64,000 bases of DNA from RUG705 sp934101175 (GTDB lineage: Bacteria; Bacillota_I; Bacilli_A; RF39; UBA660): contig CAKOQC010000002.1 of assembly GCA_934101175.1 (NCBI GenBank), forward strand, positions 124,001 to 188,000, written 5' to 3'. How positions within the stretch are numbered: the stretch's first letter is position 1; each line of letters begins with the position of its first letter. Shown here one piece after another: positions 34,901-43,323 of this stretch. Position numbers and translations under genes: made by a program. Below the pieces are notes generated by a model. The model saw nothing but the letters and a program-made list of their open reading frames with translations. It searched no databases and was not told the origin of the DNA.

Positions 34901-35543
34901 CAAAAATGCTAATGAAGTTAGAGAACATTTAACAGCATATGGTGCTAAACTTAGAGTAGAAAAAGGAGATAAAGTATCGGCTGGTGATAGATTAACTGAA
35001 GGTAATATTAGTCCTAAAGAATTATTAGCAGTAACTGATCCTAATACTGTTCAACAATATATACTTAAAGAAGTTCAAAAAGTATATCGTTCTCAAGGTG
35101 TTGATATTAATGATAAACACGTTGAACTTATTGCTAGAAGAATGATTTCACAAATTAGAATTATGGATTCTGGAGATACTAATTTCTTACCTAGTACAGT
35201 AGTTTCTATTAACAAATTTACTGAAGGTAATAGAGATGTTATTTTACAAGGAAAGAAACCAGCTATTGGACAACCAATTTTACTTGGTATTACTAAGTCT
35301 TCACTTCAAACTGATTCATTCTTAGCATCTGCATCATTCCAAGAAACTACAAGAATTCTTACAGAAGCAGCAGTTAAAGGTAAAGTTGATAATTTACATG
35401 GACTTAAAGAGAATGTTATTATTGGTAAACTTATTCCTGCTGGTACTGGTGCTAAAGAATATATGGATATTGGATATTCATTAGAAAAAGAATTCTTTGA
35501 TGATGAACCTGCAGAAGTATTAGAAGAAAAATTCTTAGATTAA
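31908..35543 (+). CDS. rpoC: DNA-directed RNA polymerase subunit beta-prime
   Basis: 1211 residues. N-terminal zinc ribbon CSCGKYKRLRYKNIVCDRCGV, active-site magnesium motif NADFDGDQMAVH, bridge helix region GARKGSADTALKTADSGYMTRRLVDV, and the second zinc site with CRTDHGVCCKCYG. It is co-transcribed with rpoB. Followed by two hairpins: TATCAAC/GTTGATA (35554-35574) and the terminator. Confidence 0.99.
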   Translation: MLEANKFKALKIGIASPDDIRAWSYGEVLKPETINYRTLKPERDGLFCEKIFGPTRDYECSCGKYKRLRYKNIVCDRCGVEVTKSKVRRERMGHIELATPVSHIWFVKGIPSYIGLCLDMSPRDLEEVIYFVSYVVLDPGATTLIKKQTLSDKEYRAYYEKYGNTFRVGMGAEAIKELLSELDVEKELETLQKELEGATGQKKLRLVKRLDVLDSFAKSGNKPEWMILEALPVIPPELRPMIQLDGGRFATSDLNDLYRRVINRNNRLKKLVELNAPSIIIQNEKRMLQEAVDSLFDNGRRGRSVTGAGNRALKSLSSMLKGKQGRFRQNLLGKRVDYSGRSVIVVGPDLKMYQCGIPKEMALELFKPHVINGLVSKEIANNIKSAKKMIDTRDPKVWDVVEEVIKEHPVMLNRAPTLHRLGIQAFEPKLVSGKAIRLHPLVTTAFNADFDGDQMAVHVPLSEEAKAEARILMLGANNILSPKDGKPIVTPSQDMILGNYYITMEKPGKEGEGRIFKNSNEALMAYNRREIDLHTRIVVPVNSFKHKVFLDSHKNQYLVTTVGKLIFNEILPDSFPYVNEPTDENIEKYTPNKYFIAPGENIPEKIKEIPKADAFKKGTLEKIIAQMFKKYRTTETSIMLDKLKDQGFKYSTYSGITIAASDVVTSKQKEQIIENSEAEVKKINKQYQRGLITDKERFDLVIGIWDKAKKDIEKELESYAKSEEYEDNPIFIMMNSKARGSISNFVQLAGMRGTMAKPNGEPVEIPIKSSFRDGLSVSEFFLSTHGARKGSADTALKTADSGYMTRRLVDVAQDLIVREDDCGTTEGVKVSAFRDDKDGIIEPLYDRILGRFTNKKVIDPNTKEVIVDKNELITENIADKIIAAGIEEVEIRTVLTCRTDHGVCCKCYGRNLATGNIVEIGEAVGTMGAQSIGEPGTQLTMRTFHTGGVAGGDDITQGLPRVEELFEARTPKGKALIAEIDGVVSKIEDQKGRTKIFIKNANEVREHLTAYGAKLRVEKGDKVSAGDRLTEGNISPKELLAVTDPNTVQQYILKEVQKVYRSQGVDINDKHVELIARRMISQIRIMDSGDTNFLPSTVVSINKFTEGNRDVILQGKKPAIGQPILLGITKSSLQTDSFLASASFQETTRILTEAAVKGKVDNLHGLKENVIIGKLIPAGTGAKEYMDIGYSLEKEFFDDEPAEVLEEKFLD

Positions 35544-35576
35544 TTTAACTATATATCAACAGGCTTTGTTGATAAT

Positions 35577-35610
35577 AAGAGTATTGAATACTATCAATAC
35601 TCTTTTTTTT
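35577..35610 (+). terminator. Terminator of rpoB-rpoC
   Basis: Eleven-base stem (35577-35587 with 35594-35604), six-base loop, strong T-run; a second hairpin precedes it at 35554-35574. Confidence 0.9.
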
Positions 35611-35727
35611 AATTCTGGTTATAAAGTTGTTTATGTAGTATAAATACTAATATATATAGTATAATTGTTGTATAATAAATCATGAGTCTTAATTAGTAAT
35701 TTATGTTAAATAATTGAATAATTATAA

Positions 35728-35757
35728 TTTACTTAATTTATATCTTTATGATATAAT
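35728..35757 (+). promoter_or_regulatory. Promoter of the coiled-coil protein gene
   Basis: TTTACT (35728-35733), 18-base spacer, TG-extended TATAAT (35752-35757). Two other TATAAT boxes (35660, 35671) lack good -35s. Confidence 0.6.
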
Positions 35758-35784
35758 AATGATTGGTATTTAAGGAGGGATAGT

Positions 35785-37386
35785 ATGGCTACGACGGGAA
35801 ATAAGGGAAAATTTACTGAGAGATTAAGAAATATTGCTTTAGGTAGGAAAAAGAATGATATAAATTTGTGTGATAATAAAAATATTTTAGTAGAGGATGC
35901 TAAAACGACATATAATAACTTTTTAAAAGTAGCAGCAGCTATACCATTGCTTGTGTATGATAATGTAATTAAAGATGATAGTTTACATAATGATAAAGCA
36001 AATGATAAGTTAGATGTAAATAATGAAACATATGATAGTAATAAAGTAGTTAATATTAATGATAATAATTATTCTAACGAAGTAGGGTATTTGAATAGCT
36101 TTAATACAAATCTTTCTAAAAATAGTAGTGTTCGTCGTAGAAACAATTCTTCTATTAAAAATATAGATGTTTCTTTAATTAAAAAGAAACAAAATGAATA
36201 TTTTAATAACACTATAAATACTAATGAAATTGATAATAAAGAAACAAAAAATAATGTTAAAAATATAAATTCTGATAATAGGGAAACAAGTACTAACAAT
36301 AAAGAAGTAGAAGAGTTAGAAAAGAGAATTATTAATCTAATAAAGAAAGATTTAATCAAAACAGTTAATGAATTAGAAATATTACAAAGTGAATTATACT
36401 TAATTAACGAAGTTAATGGTGATGAAAAAACACTAAAAGAATGTCAAAAAAATTTAGATGAAGTAAAGAAAATTTTATGCAAAATAGATATACTAAAAAA
36501 GAAATATGATTTCTTAAAAGATAATTATGATTTTGAATATATGTTAGAGACTAATAGCTATGAACTTGTAGATAATATAATAGAACTTAAAAATAAGTTT
36601 TCTACAAATGAAGTAAAAGCTACCGTTAATGATTATAAATTACTTGATGTATATAAATTTTTATATTTAAGAATTGATCAATTGAAGGAAGATACTTCTA
36701 AGTTTGAAGATTATAAAGAAACACAACTAGAATTATTAAAAGAACGTGATATAGATTTTGATAAACTTAAGAGTGATGTCTATAATGTTAGTAGAACTAA
36801 CGAAGAATATAATAGCTTTGTTAAAAATCAGAATGAATTTTTGAATGATTTAGATAGTAAAATTGCTAAAATAGATTCTTATGAAGAAGTTAATTATAGA
36901 CTTAAGGGCTTTAATCAATTTTTGTTTAATTCATTTAAGTATGTTGGATTACTTATGTTAAGTCCATTAAAAGGAGTTATTCCATCAATTGCTACAGAAA
37001 CACTTATTACTAAAAACGTAGTAGGTAATTTATATAATAATATGGAATGGGAAGAAAATAGAAAAAGAGTATATAGTGCTATTGATTATTCAGGTATAAT
37101 TAGTGGGGCAATCAATGATCTTGATTATACTTCTAGAATAGTTGATGGAACATTAGAAGATATAGTTAATTTAAAAATAAAATATAATGAAGAGTTTAAA
37201 AAATATCAAGGTGATTTTTTAGAATATGAAGAAGTAATTAGAAAAATTAATGATATGGAAAATAAAATTCTTGGTAATAAAATTAAAATAGAAATAATGC
37301 GTAAGAAGATGTTAGAAAAAGAGAAACAAAATAGTAAAAAATTAGAACTAGTAAAAGAATTAAATAATAAAAATAATCAAAATTAA
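35785..37386 (+). CDS. Uncharacterised coiled-coil protein
   Basis: 533 residues, no family recognised. Residues ~1-60 are basic with a short hydrophobic stretch (FLKVAAAIPLLVYDNVI); ~60-165 are Asn/Asp/Ser-rich and probably disordered; ~170-350 are heptad-like helices rich in Lys, Glu and Leu; ~375-420 contain a hydrophobic, glycine-bearing segment (NSFKYVGLLMLSPLKGVIPSI) that could contact a membrane; the C-terminus is again coiled coil. AAGGAGG lies before ATG 35785. It has its own promoter and a probable terminator, so a structural or scaffolding role is possible but unproven. Confidence 0.75.
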   Translation: MATTGNKGKFTERLRNIALGRKKNDINLCDNKNILVEDAKTTYNNFLKVAAAIPLLVYDNVIKDDSLHNDKANDKLDVNNETYDSNKVVNINDNNYSNEVGYLNSFNTNLSKNSSVRRRNNSSIKNIDVSLIKKKQNEYFNNTINTNEIDNKETKNNVKNINSDNRETSTNNKEVEELEKRIINLIKKDLIKTVNELEILQSELYLINEVNGDEKTLKECQKNLDEVKKILCKIDILKKKYDFLKDNYDFEYMLETNSYELVDNIIELKNKFSTNEVKATVNDYKLLDVYKFLYLRIDQLKEDTSKFEDYKETQLELLKERDIDFDKLKSDVYNVSRTNEEYNSFVKNQNEFLNDLDSKIAKIDSYEEVNYRLKGFNQFLFNSFKYVGLLMLSPLKGVIPSIATETLITKNVVGNLYNNMEWEENRKRVYSAIDYSGIISGAINDLDYTSRIVDGTLEDIVNLKIKYNEEFKKYQGDFLEYEEVIRKINDMENKILGNKIKIEIMRKKMLEKEKQNSKKLELVKELNNKNNQN

Positions 37387-37432
37387 GATAATAAAATGAT
37401 TAGAATTAAATTGCTTAATAATTGTTAAAAAT

Positions 37433-37496
37433 ATTAAAACATTTTTAGATAGTTAATGTAGAGAAATTGACTAATATAAGAATGTTTTAATTTTTA
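37433..37496 (+). terminator. Possible large-loop terminator
   Basis: ATTAAAACATT (37433-37443) pairs perfectly with AATGTTTTAAT (37481-37491) across a 37-base loop, followed by TTTTAAAT. Confidence 0.45.
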
Positions 37497-37536
37497 AATA
37501 AATTGTGGTCTTTTGGTTCATTATGTAAGATTTTTC

Positions 37537-37565
37537 TTGAATATATCTGTTTTTTATGATATACT
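37537..37565 (+). promoter_or_regulatory. Promoter of the tail-anchored protein gene
   Basis: TTGAAT (37537-37542), 17-base spacer, TG-extended TATACT (37560-37565). Confidence 0.75.
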
Positions 37566-37623
37566 TACTTTAATAGTAGGAGTGTAGACAATGGTTATAC
37601 CTATTGTTTACGTAGGAGGAAAT

Positions 37624-38805
37624 ATGGAAAGTAAGAATATAAAAATTGTAGATGAACATGGTATTGATCGTATAGCTGATGTAGTTTGTCCTATTGATGT
37701 AATGGGTAGTGATTATATAGTATATGTTATAGAAAGAGATAATGAAAATGATAATGTCTTTGTTTCTAAACTGATTAAAAATATAGATAATACTTCTAAT
37801 TTAATGAATATAGAAGATACTATGGAGAAAGAAAGTATTTCTAATTTAGTAAAAGAATTAATTACATATGCTATCGATAATGAAAGTGATAAATTATCTT
37901 CTAAAGAAATAGTTTTAAATGGAAAGAAGATAGTTGTTACTTCTGCTTTAATTAATAGAGAACAAAATATCAATGTACGTAAGACTTATATTACTACTGT
38001 TAAGAAGTCTGTTTCTAAAGTAGCAAAGGATTTTTATGATGTAGATTTTAGTCAAAAAGAGAAGGAAGAACCAGTAGCAGATGTAAAACCTACTTTTGTT
38101 GTTCCTAATATTTCAGAACCAAAAGAAGAGGTAAAACCAGAAGTTGGTCCAATAAATACAATGCCTATTGAAGATATTAAATTAGATATTCCTAATATAT
38201 TAGAACCAGTTACTTCTAATGATAGTCCTAGTGTTATGCCAGTTACTGATGAAGTTAAATTAGAAGTTCCTAATATAGATAAGGCTGTAGTGTCTGAAAA
38301 AGTAAAGGAAGTTCCTAAAATAGTACCAATTTTACCAACGCCATTGCAACCACTTCCTAAAAAAGAAGAAGTTTCAGTAATGCCAGAGCCAGTTATTCCT
38401 GAGCCTGTTGTACCTGAAATTAAACCAATTATTAATCCAGTATTGCCTGAAGCACCTAAACCTTCAGTAGAATTACCAAAAGAAGATAATAAATTGGTGT
38501 TTGATGGTTCAAAAGAAACAAACTTAAATGAAGCATTAGAAGAAACAGATGTTTTAAAGGTAGTTCCTGTTGAAGATGTAAAACCTATAAGAGAATTTGG
38601 AGTTGATGAAGTTAAGCCAGCAAATTTAACTACACCAGTAGAAGAAGATAAAAAAAATGAAACGGTAAATACTTCAAAAAGTACTCTTAAAAATGGCGGA
38701 TTTGCTAATAATAAGTTCTTTACAGTAATAGTTATTACGTTCTTCTTAGCAGCTTGTATATTTTTAGGATATGAAGCTTTTAGATACTTTCAAGCAGTAA
38801 AATAA
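37624..38805 (+). CDS. Tail-anchored protein with Pro/Glu/Val-rich linker
   Basis: 393 residues, function unknown. Residues 1-60 (KIVDEHGIDRIADVVCPIDV, GSDYIVYVIERDNEND) resemble the small DUF1292 beta domain. Residues ~150-340 are a low-complexity linker full of VPNI, EVKPE and PVIPEP repeats. The end carries one transmembrane helix (FFTVIVITFFLAACIFLGYE) and a short KxxK tail, so the N-terminus should face the cytoplasm. Start ATG 37624 follows AGGAGGAA; ATG 37591 is in frame but has no ribosome-binding site. It may serve as a membrane tether. Confidence 0.75.
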   Translation: MESKNIKIVDEHGIDRIADVVCPIDVMGSDYIVYVIERDNENDNVFVSKLIKNIDNTSNLMNIEDTMEKESISNLVKELITYAIDNESDKLSSKEIVLNGKKIVVTSALINREQNINVRKTYITTVKKSVSKVAKDFYDVDFSQKEKEEPVADVKPTFVVPNISEPKEEVKPEVGPINTMPIEDIKLDIPNILEPVTSNDSPSVMPVTDEVKLEVPNIDKAVVSEKVKEVPKIVPILPTPLQPLPKKEEVSVMPEPVIPEPVVPEIKPIINPVLPEAPKPSVELPKEDNKLVFDGSKETNLNEALEETDVLKVVPVEDVKPIREFGVDEVKPANLTTPVEEDKKNETVNTSKSTLKNGGFANNKFFTVIVITFFLAACIFLGYEAFRYFQAVK

Positions 38806-38819
38806 TAATATTAATAAAT

Positions 38820-38856
38820 AAAGATTTGTAAACTAGATTGTTTACAAATCTTTTTC
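38820..38856. terminator. Bidirectional terminator between the tail-anchored gene and queH
   Basis: Fourteen-base perfect stem (38820-38833 with 38840-38853), loop TAGATT, T-run. It overlaps the queH stop (38842-38844). Confidence 0.9.
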
Positions 38857-39468
38857 TTTTTTTTCTTCTTCAGCTCTTTTAGAATATTTACATCCACAAT
38901 AATTTTGACGATATAAATTATATTTCTGTGATAATTCAATTGATGTCTTATAGCCATTTTCTTTTTTAAAATCAGATACTAACCAATTTACTTGATATTT
39001 TTTTTCTAAATTTTTACCAATTTCATTAATTAAAGGAGCATTTTTATATGGACTTACAGTTAGAGTTGAGCAAAAGAAATCGTAATTATTTTCTTTAGCC
39101 ATCTTAGCTGTTTTTTCAAGTCTTAAATTAAAACATATAGTACATCTAGCACCTTTTTCAGGACATGATTCATAACCCTTAATTTTCTCTTCATAAATAT
39201 CATTATCATAATCACAATCTAGAAAATCGATTTTGTTAGGACTATTTAATGTCTTTATCAATCTTATTTGTTCTTCTTTTCTTTTTTCATATTCTTCTTT
39301 GGGAGATATATTAGGATTATAATATAATATAGTTATGTTGAAATAAGGTGATAGATGAGTTATAACGTAAGAACTACAAGGAGCACAACAACTATGAAGA
39401 AGAAGACTTTTAGGCTTGCTAATACTATTTAGAATATTCTTTTCTTCATTTAATAATTCTTTTGACAT
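38842..39468 (-). CDS. queH: Epoxyqueuosine reductase QueH
   Basis: 208 residues. The DUF208/QueH cysteines are visible: LLHSCCAPCSSY near residue 25-32, and CPEKGARCTICFNLRLEKTA with a CxxC plus the terminal CGC (QNYCGCKYSKRAEEE). The protein reduces epoxyqueuosine to queuosine in tRNA, using an Fe-S cluster and a diiron site, and is the non-homologous replacement of QueG. It lies 34 bases behind clpC. No other queuosine genes are in the window. Confidence 0.93.
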   Translation of the reverse strand: MSKELLNEEKNILNSISKPKSLLLHSCCAPCSSYVITHLSPYFNITILYYNPNISPKEEYEKRKEEQIRLIKTLNSPNKIDFLDCDYDNDIYEEKIKGYESCPEKGARCTICFNLRLEKTAKMAKENNYDFFCSTLTVSPYKNAPLINEIGKNLEKKYQVNWLVSDFKKENGYKTSIELSQKYNLYRQNYCGCKYSKRAEEEKKEKDL

Positions 39469-39502
39469 AATATCACCTCTTTGATAGATAATATTATATC
39501 AC

Positions 39503-41761
39503 TTACTTAGAAAAAATACTATCAATATTTATATTATCATTATTATTAATAATATTATCAATAATGATATTTTCTATATGATTTTTAATTATTTTATCAA
39601 TTTTACGAGCACCATATTCTTGATAGTTGGCTTCTTCAGTTATTTCTTCAATTATATTTTTTGACATAGTTATATTTACATTTTTAAACTTATTCTTAAG
39701 ATTAGTTATTTTATTTTTGATAATTTTATGTATATCATCAGAAGAAAGATTATTAAATCTTATGATATTATCTATTCTATTTAAGAAAGCTATATTAAAG
39801 AATTCTTTTAATTCATTGTTACTTTTTTTATTAGTAAAACCAATATTATTATTTTTACCAATATTAGTAGTCATTATTATGATATTATTATTAAAATTTA
39901 TTAGATTATTTTTGGCATCAAGAATTTTACCATCTTCTAGTATTTGATATAGAAGACTTATAATTTTGGGATGAGCTTTATCTATTTCATCTAAAATAAT
40001 AACAGCATTAGGATTATCTTTGATTTTACTTAGAATATACTTATTATCGTCATATCCAACATATCCGGCAGTAGTACCCATAAATTTACTAATAGCACTA
40101 GAATCAGCATATTCAGCCATATTTAGTTTGATAACTTCTTGTTTAGAAATTATTTGACCATAAATGGTAGCTAATTTAGTTTTCCCAACGCCAGATGGAC
40201 CATAAAATAATAGAGAAATACATTTATTTTCCTTGTATCCTAATTTTATTCTTTTGGTTATATTAATTAAACTATTTATAGTTTCATCTTGACCAATAAT
40301 ATTTTCTTTTAATTTCTTTTCAATACTATCAATAGCCTTTTTATTATCTTTTAATATTTCATAAATAGGAATATTTATTTTATTACTTATTAAAGATGCT
40401 ATATCGTCTTTGGTTACTTCTTTTCTTGATGGTGAAACATTAATTTTTCTTTTAAATTCTGTTTCTTTAATTTTATATTCATAAGCTTTTTTAATATTAT
40501 TTTCTTTAATATATAATTCTTTTTTGTTTCTTAATTCTTTTAAATTAGTTTCTAATATAAGATTGCTTTCATTATTTTTAATGTTTACTTTACTGCATAC
40601 TTCATCTAAAATATCAATTTGTTTATCAGGGCGGTAACGATTATATATATACTTTTCAGTTAAATTGATTATTTCATTAATTATTTCATCTTTGATTGTT
40701 ACATTATGATATTCTTCATAGATAGGCTTTAGTTTGAGCAATATTTCTTTAGTTTTATCTAGAGAGGGTTCTTCAATGTTTACTATTTGAAAGCGACGAT
40801 CTAGAGCTTTGTCTTTTTCAAAATGTTTTTTATATTCGTCGTTAGTAGTAGCACCAATACATCTTATTTTGCCACGTGCTAAGGCTGGTTTTAGGATATT
40901 TGAGGCATCAATAGCACCTTCAGCTCCGCCGGCTCCAATTAAGGTATGTATTTCATCAATGAACAATATAATATTTTTATCTTCTTCAATTTCTTCAATT
41001 ATTTTTTTCATTCTTTCTTCAAATTCGCCACGATATTTTGTACCTGCTACTGCACTTGCCATATCAAGGGAAATTATGCGTTTATTTTTTAGATTTGTAG
41101 GTACTTTGTCTTCTGCTATTAGGAGTGCTAATTGTTCTACGATAGCGGTTTTTCCTACACCAGGTAGACCGATTAATAGAGGATTATTTTTAGTACGTCT
41201 ACAGAGAATTTCTTCTAATTTATTTATTTCGTCTTCTCTTCCTATGACGGGATCAATTTCGTTATTTTTAGCTTTTTCTGTTAAATCGATACCAAGTTCT
41301 TCCAGGATGCTCTTTTTTTCTTTTTTGTGGTTATTTTCATATATTTTTTCAGTAAATTCATCATACATATTATCTAAATCTAAATTCATGCTAATTAAAA
41401 TTCTTATAGCTATTCCTTCACCAACATCTAACAATCCTGAGAATAAATGGCTAGTAGTTACTATACCATTATTATTATCCTTACTATCCATAATGGCGTT
41501 TTCAATTACTTTTTTTAGTAGTGGGGTATAAAGAAAAAATTCACTTTTTTTAGAACCTTTTCCTATAATATTTAATATTTCTTTTTTAAATTTATTATAA
41601 GTTAAACCATAATTGGCTAATTTTTCAGTTAATTCATTTTGAGTATGTAAAATTGCTAAAACTAAGTGTTCAGTTCCTACATAAGGATGCTTTAATTCTA
41701 ACATTTCTAATTTTGCTTTAACTAGTATTTCTTGTGCTTCTTCATTAAAATTGCTTATCAT
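39503..41761 (-). CDS. clpC: ATP-dependent Clp protease ATP-binding subunit ClpC
   Basis: 752 residues. Clp-N repeats (EAQEILVKAKLEMLELKHPYVG), AAA-1 with GLPGVGKTAIVEQLA and FIDEIHTLIGAGGAEGA, a middle coiled-coil, and AAA-2 with GPSGVGKTKLA and ILDEIDKAH. Unfolds substrates for ClpP. Bacillus ClpC is 810 residues and sits in ctsR-mcsA-mcsB-clpC; those partners are absent and no GGTCAAA CtsR operator is visible. Preceded by the rpe terminator, so it is probably transcribed separately, with queH downstream. Confidence 0.93.
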   Translation of the reverse strand: MISNFNEEAQEILVKAKLEMLELKHPYVGTEHLVLAILHTQNELTEKLANYGLTYNKFKKEILNIIGKGSKKSEFFLYTPLLKKVIENAIMDSKDNNNGIVTTSHLFSGLLDVGEGIAIRILISMNLDLDNMYDEFTEKIYENNHKKEKKSILEELGIDLTEKAKNNEIDPVIGREDEINKLEEILCRRTKNNPLLIGLPGVGKTAIVEQLALLIAEDKVPTNLKNKRIISLDMASAVAGTKYRGEFEERMKKIIEEIEEDKNIILFIDEIHTLIGAGGAEGAIDASNILKPALARGKIRCIGATTNDEYKKHFEKDKALDRRFQIVNIEEPSLDKTKEILLKLKPIYEEYHNVTIKDEIINEIINLTEKYIYNRYRPDKQIDILDEVCSKVNIKNNESNLILETNLKELRNKKELYIKENNIKKAYEYKIKETEFKRKINVSPSRKEVTKDDIASLISNKINIPIYEILKDNKKAIDSIEKKLKENIIGQDETINSLINITKRIKLGYKENKCISLLFYGPSGVGKTKLATIYGQIISKQEVIKLNMAEYADSSAISKFMGTTAGYVGYDDNKYILSKIKDNPNAVIILDEIDKAHPKIISLLYQILEDGKILDAKNNLINFNNNIIIMTTNIGKNNNIGFTNKKSNNELKEFFNIAFLNRIDNIIRFNNLSSDDIHKIIKNKITNLKNKFKNVNITMSKNIIEEITEEANYQEYGARKIDKIIKNHIENIIIDNIINNNDNINIDSIFSK

Positions 41762-41820
41762 ATTATCACCTTTCTATGTATTCTATGAATATTATGTGGT
41801 AATAATGATTTTTTAAAACA

Positions 41821-41856
41821 CAAAAAAAGCAACTAATTTTTTAAATTATTAATTGC
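41821..41856 (-). terminator. Terminator of the rlmN-rpe operon
   Basis: On the minus strand, GCAATTAAT (41848-41856) pairs with ATTAGTTGC (41829-41837), one G-T pair, then seven T. It overlaps the rpe stop (41833-41835). Confidence 0.85.
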
Positions 41857-42456
41857 TTCATTATAATCAGATTTATTTGTAATATAACTGCCAACGACAG
41901 CTATATCAATACTATCTTTTAATAAATTAATATTAGTGTTTTTTATTCCGCCATCTACTTCAATAATTAGATTAGGATTTAATTCTTTAATTTCTTTAAT
42001 ACGATTTATGGTATTAGGAATAAATTCTTGACCGCCAAATCCTGGTTCAACACTCATTATTAATATTAAGTCAATATCTTTGATATAAGGAATTAACTTC
42101 TTTATATCTGTTTTTGGTTTGATAGCAATACCACATTTATAACCTTTATCTTTAATTGTTTTAAGAATACTTTTAATATTTTTTGTTATTTCTAAGTGAA
42201 TGGTTATATTAAAGATATTGGGATAGTTTAAGATATCAATATATTCAAGAGGATTACTTACCATTAGATGTATATCAACAGGTTTTGTTGATAAGGGTAG
42301 TAATGATTGTATTTCTTCTTTTTTAAATTGTTCATTGGGAACAAAGTTGCCATCCATAATATCAATATGTATATAGTCAGTATTTGTTTGATTTAACTTG
42401 ATAATACTATCAGAGCGGTTTTGAGCAGCTAAGATAGAAGTGGAGATTTTTAACAT
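41833..42456 (-). CDS. rpe: Ribulose-phosphate 3-epimerase
   Basis: 207 residues, TIM barrel. ISTSILAAQ, DYIHIDIMDGNFVPN with the metal/catalytic Asp and His, VDIHLMVSNPLEYI, and MSVEPGFGGQEFI are the Rpe signatures; VDGGIKNTNI completes the phosphate site. Interconverts ribulose- and xylulose-5-phosphate. It follows rsgA by 9 bases as in Bacillus. Confidence 0.96.
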   Translation of the reverse strand: MLKISTSILAAQNRSDSIIKLNQTNTDYIHIDIMDGNFVPNEQFKKEEIQSLLPLSTKPVDIHLMVSNPLEYIDILNYPNIFNITIHLEITKNIKSILKTIKDKGYKCGIAIKPKTDIKKLIPYIKDIDLILIMSVEPGFGGQEFIPNTINRIKEIKELNPNLIIEVDGGIKNTNINLLKDSIDIAVVGSYITNKSDYNEAINNLKN

Positions 42457-42465
42457 ATTAGCACC

Positions 42466-43302
42466 TTATTTCTTATTTATACTAGTTATAAAGTTAAGAT
42501 AATTTTGATATCTACTTGATAATATTTTATTTTCTTTTACCATTTCTTTAACATAACATTGATCTTCTTTTTGATGTAGACAGTCTTGATATTTACATTT
42601 TTCGAGGTTATCAAACATTTCTTTCATGTTATCTCGAATGTCTATAGGGGTCATGTTATGAAAATCTATTTTGGAAAATCCTGGTGTGTCGGCAATGTGA
42701 GCATTTGCTGTTTTGAAAAATTCGGTATGTCTTGTTGTATGTTTACCACGTCCTAAAGCGTAAGATATTTCATCAGTTTTAAGTTTTAGAGTTGGATCTA
42801 TTTTGTTTAGGAGGGTAGACTTACCGGCACCACTTTGACCTGTTAATACTACGATTTTGTCTTTAATTAAAGGTAAGAGTTTATCAATACTAGTGGCTGT
42901 TTTGTAGCCAATACTTTGGTAGTATTCGATATATTTTTGTATTTCTTTATTTTCTAATTCATTTAATAAATCTAATTTAGTGAAATATATTATGGGTTCA
43001 ATGTTGTTATAGGAAATGATTGTTAATTCTTTATCTAGAAGGGTAGTATCAAAGTTTGGATCTTTAACACTAGTTACTATAATAGCAATATCAATATTGG
43101 CAATACTTGGACGAATTAGTTCGTTTTTTCTAGGATGAATATTTAAAATATAATTGTTTGTTTCATCAAAGTCAACAATATCTCCGACAAGTGGTGTTAG
43201 ATTATTTAGTCTAAATTTGCCACGAGGTTTACAAGTAAAAAATTGATTGTTTGTTTCAATGGTATAGTCATTGCTAATATTTTTAATAATTATGCCAGTC
43301 AT
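42466..43302 (-). CDS. rsgA: Ribosome small-subunit-dependent GTPase RsgA
   Basis: 278 residues. OB fold at the N-terminus, then a circularly permuted GTPase: FTKLDLL (G4) comes before LTGQSGAGKSTLLNKI (G1) and ADTPGFSKIDF (G3); the zinc site is CKYQDCLHQKEDQCYVK. Assists late 30S maturation. Position between prkC and rpe matches Bacillus rsgA (cpgA). Confidence 0.96.
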   Translation of the reverse strand: MTGIIIKNISNDYTIETNNQFFTCKPRGKFRLNNLTPLVGDIVDFDETNNYILNIHPRKNELIRPSIANIDIAIIVTSVKDPNFDTTLLDKELTIISYNNIEPIIYFTKLDLLNELENKEIQKYIEYYQSIGYKTATSIDKLLPLIKDKIVVLTGQSGAGKSTLLNKIDPTLKLKTDEISYALGRGKHTTRHTEFFKTANAHIADTPGFSKIDFHNMTPIDIRDNMKEMFDNLEKCKYQDCLHQKEDQCYVKEMVKENKILSSRYQNYLNFITSINKK

Positions 43303-43323
43303 AAATCACTTCCTAATATATAT

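Noticed and set aside
40809..41531. 240-codon open frame opposite clpC
   Set aside because: Antisense shadow of a conserved coding region; composition and lack of start signals do not support a gene.
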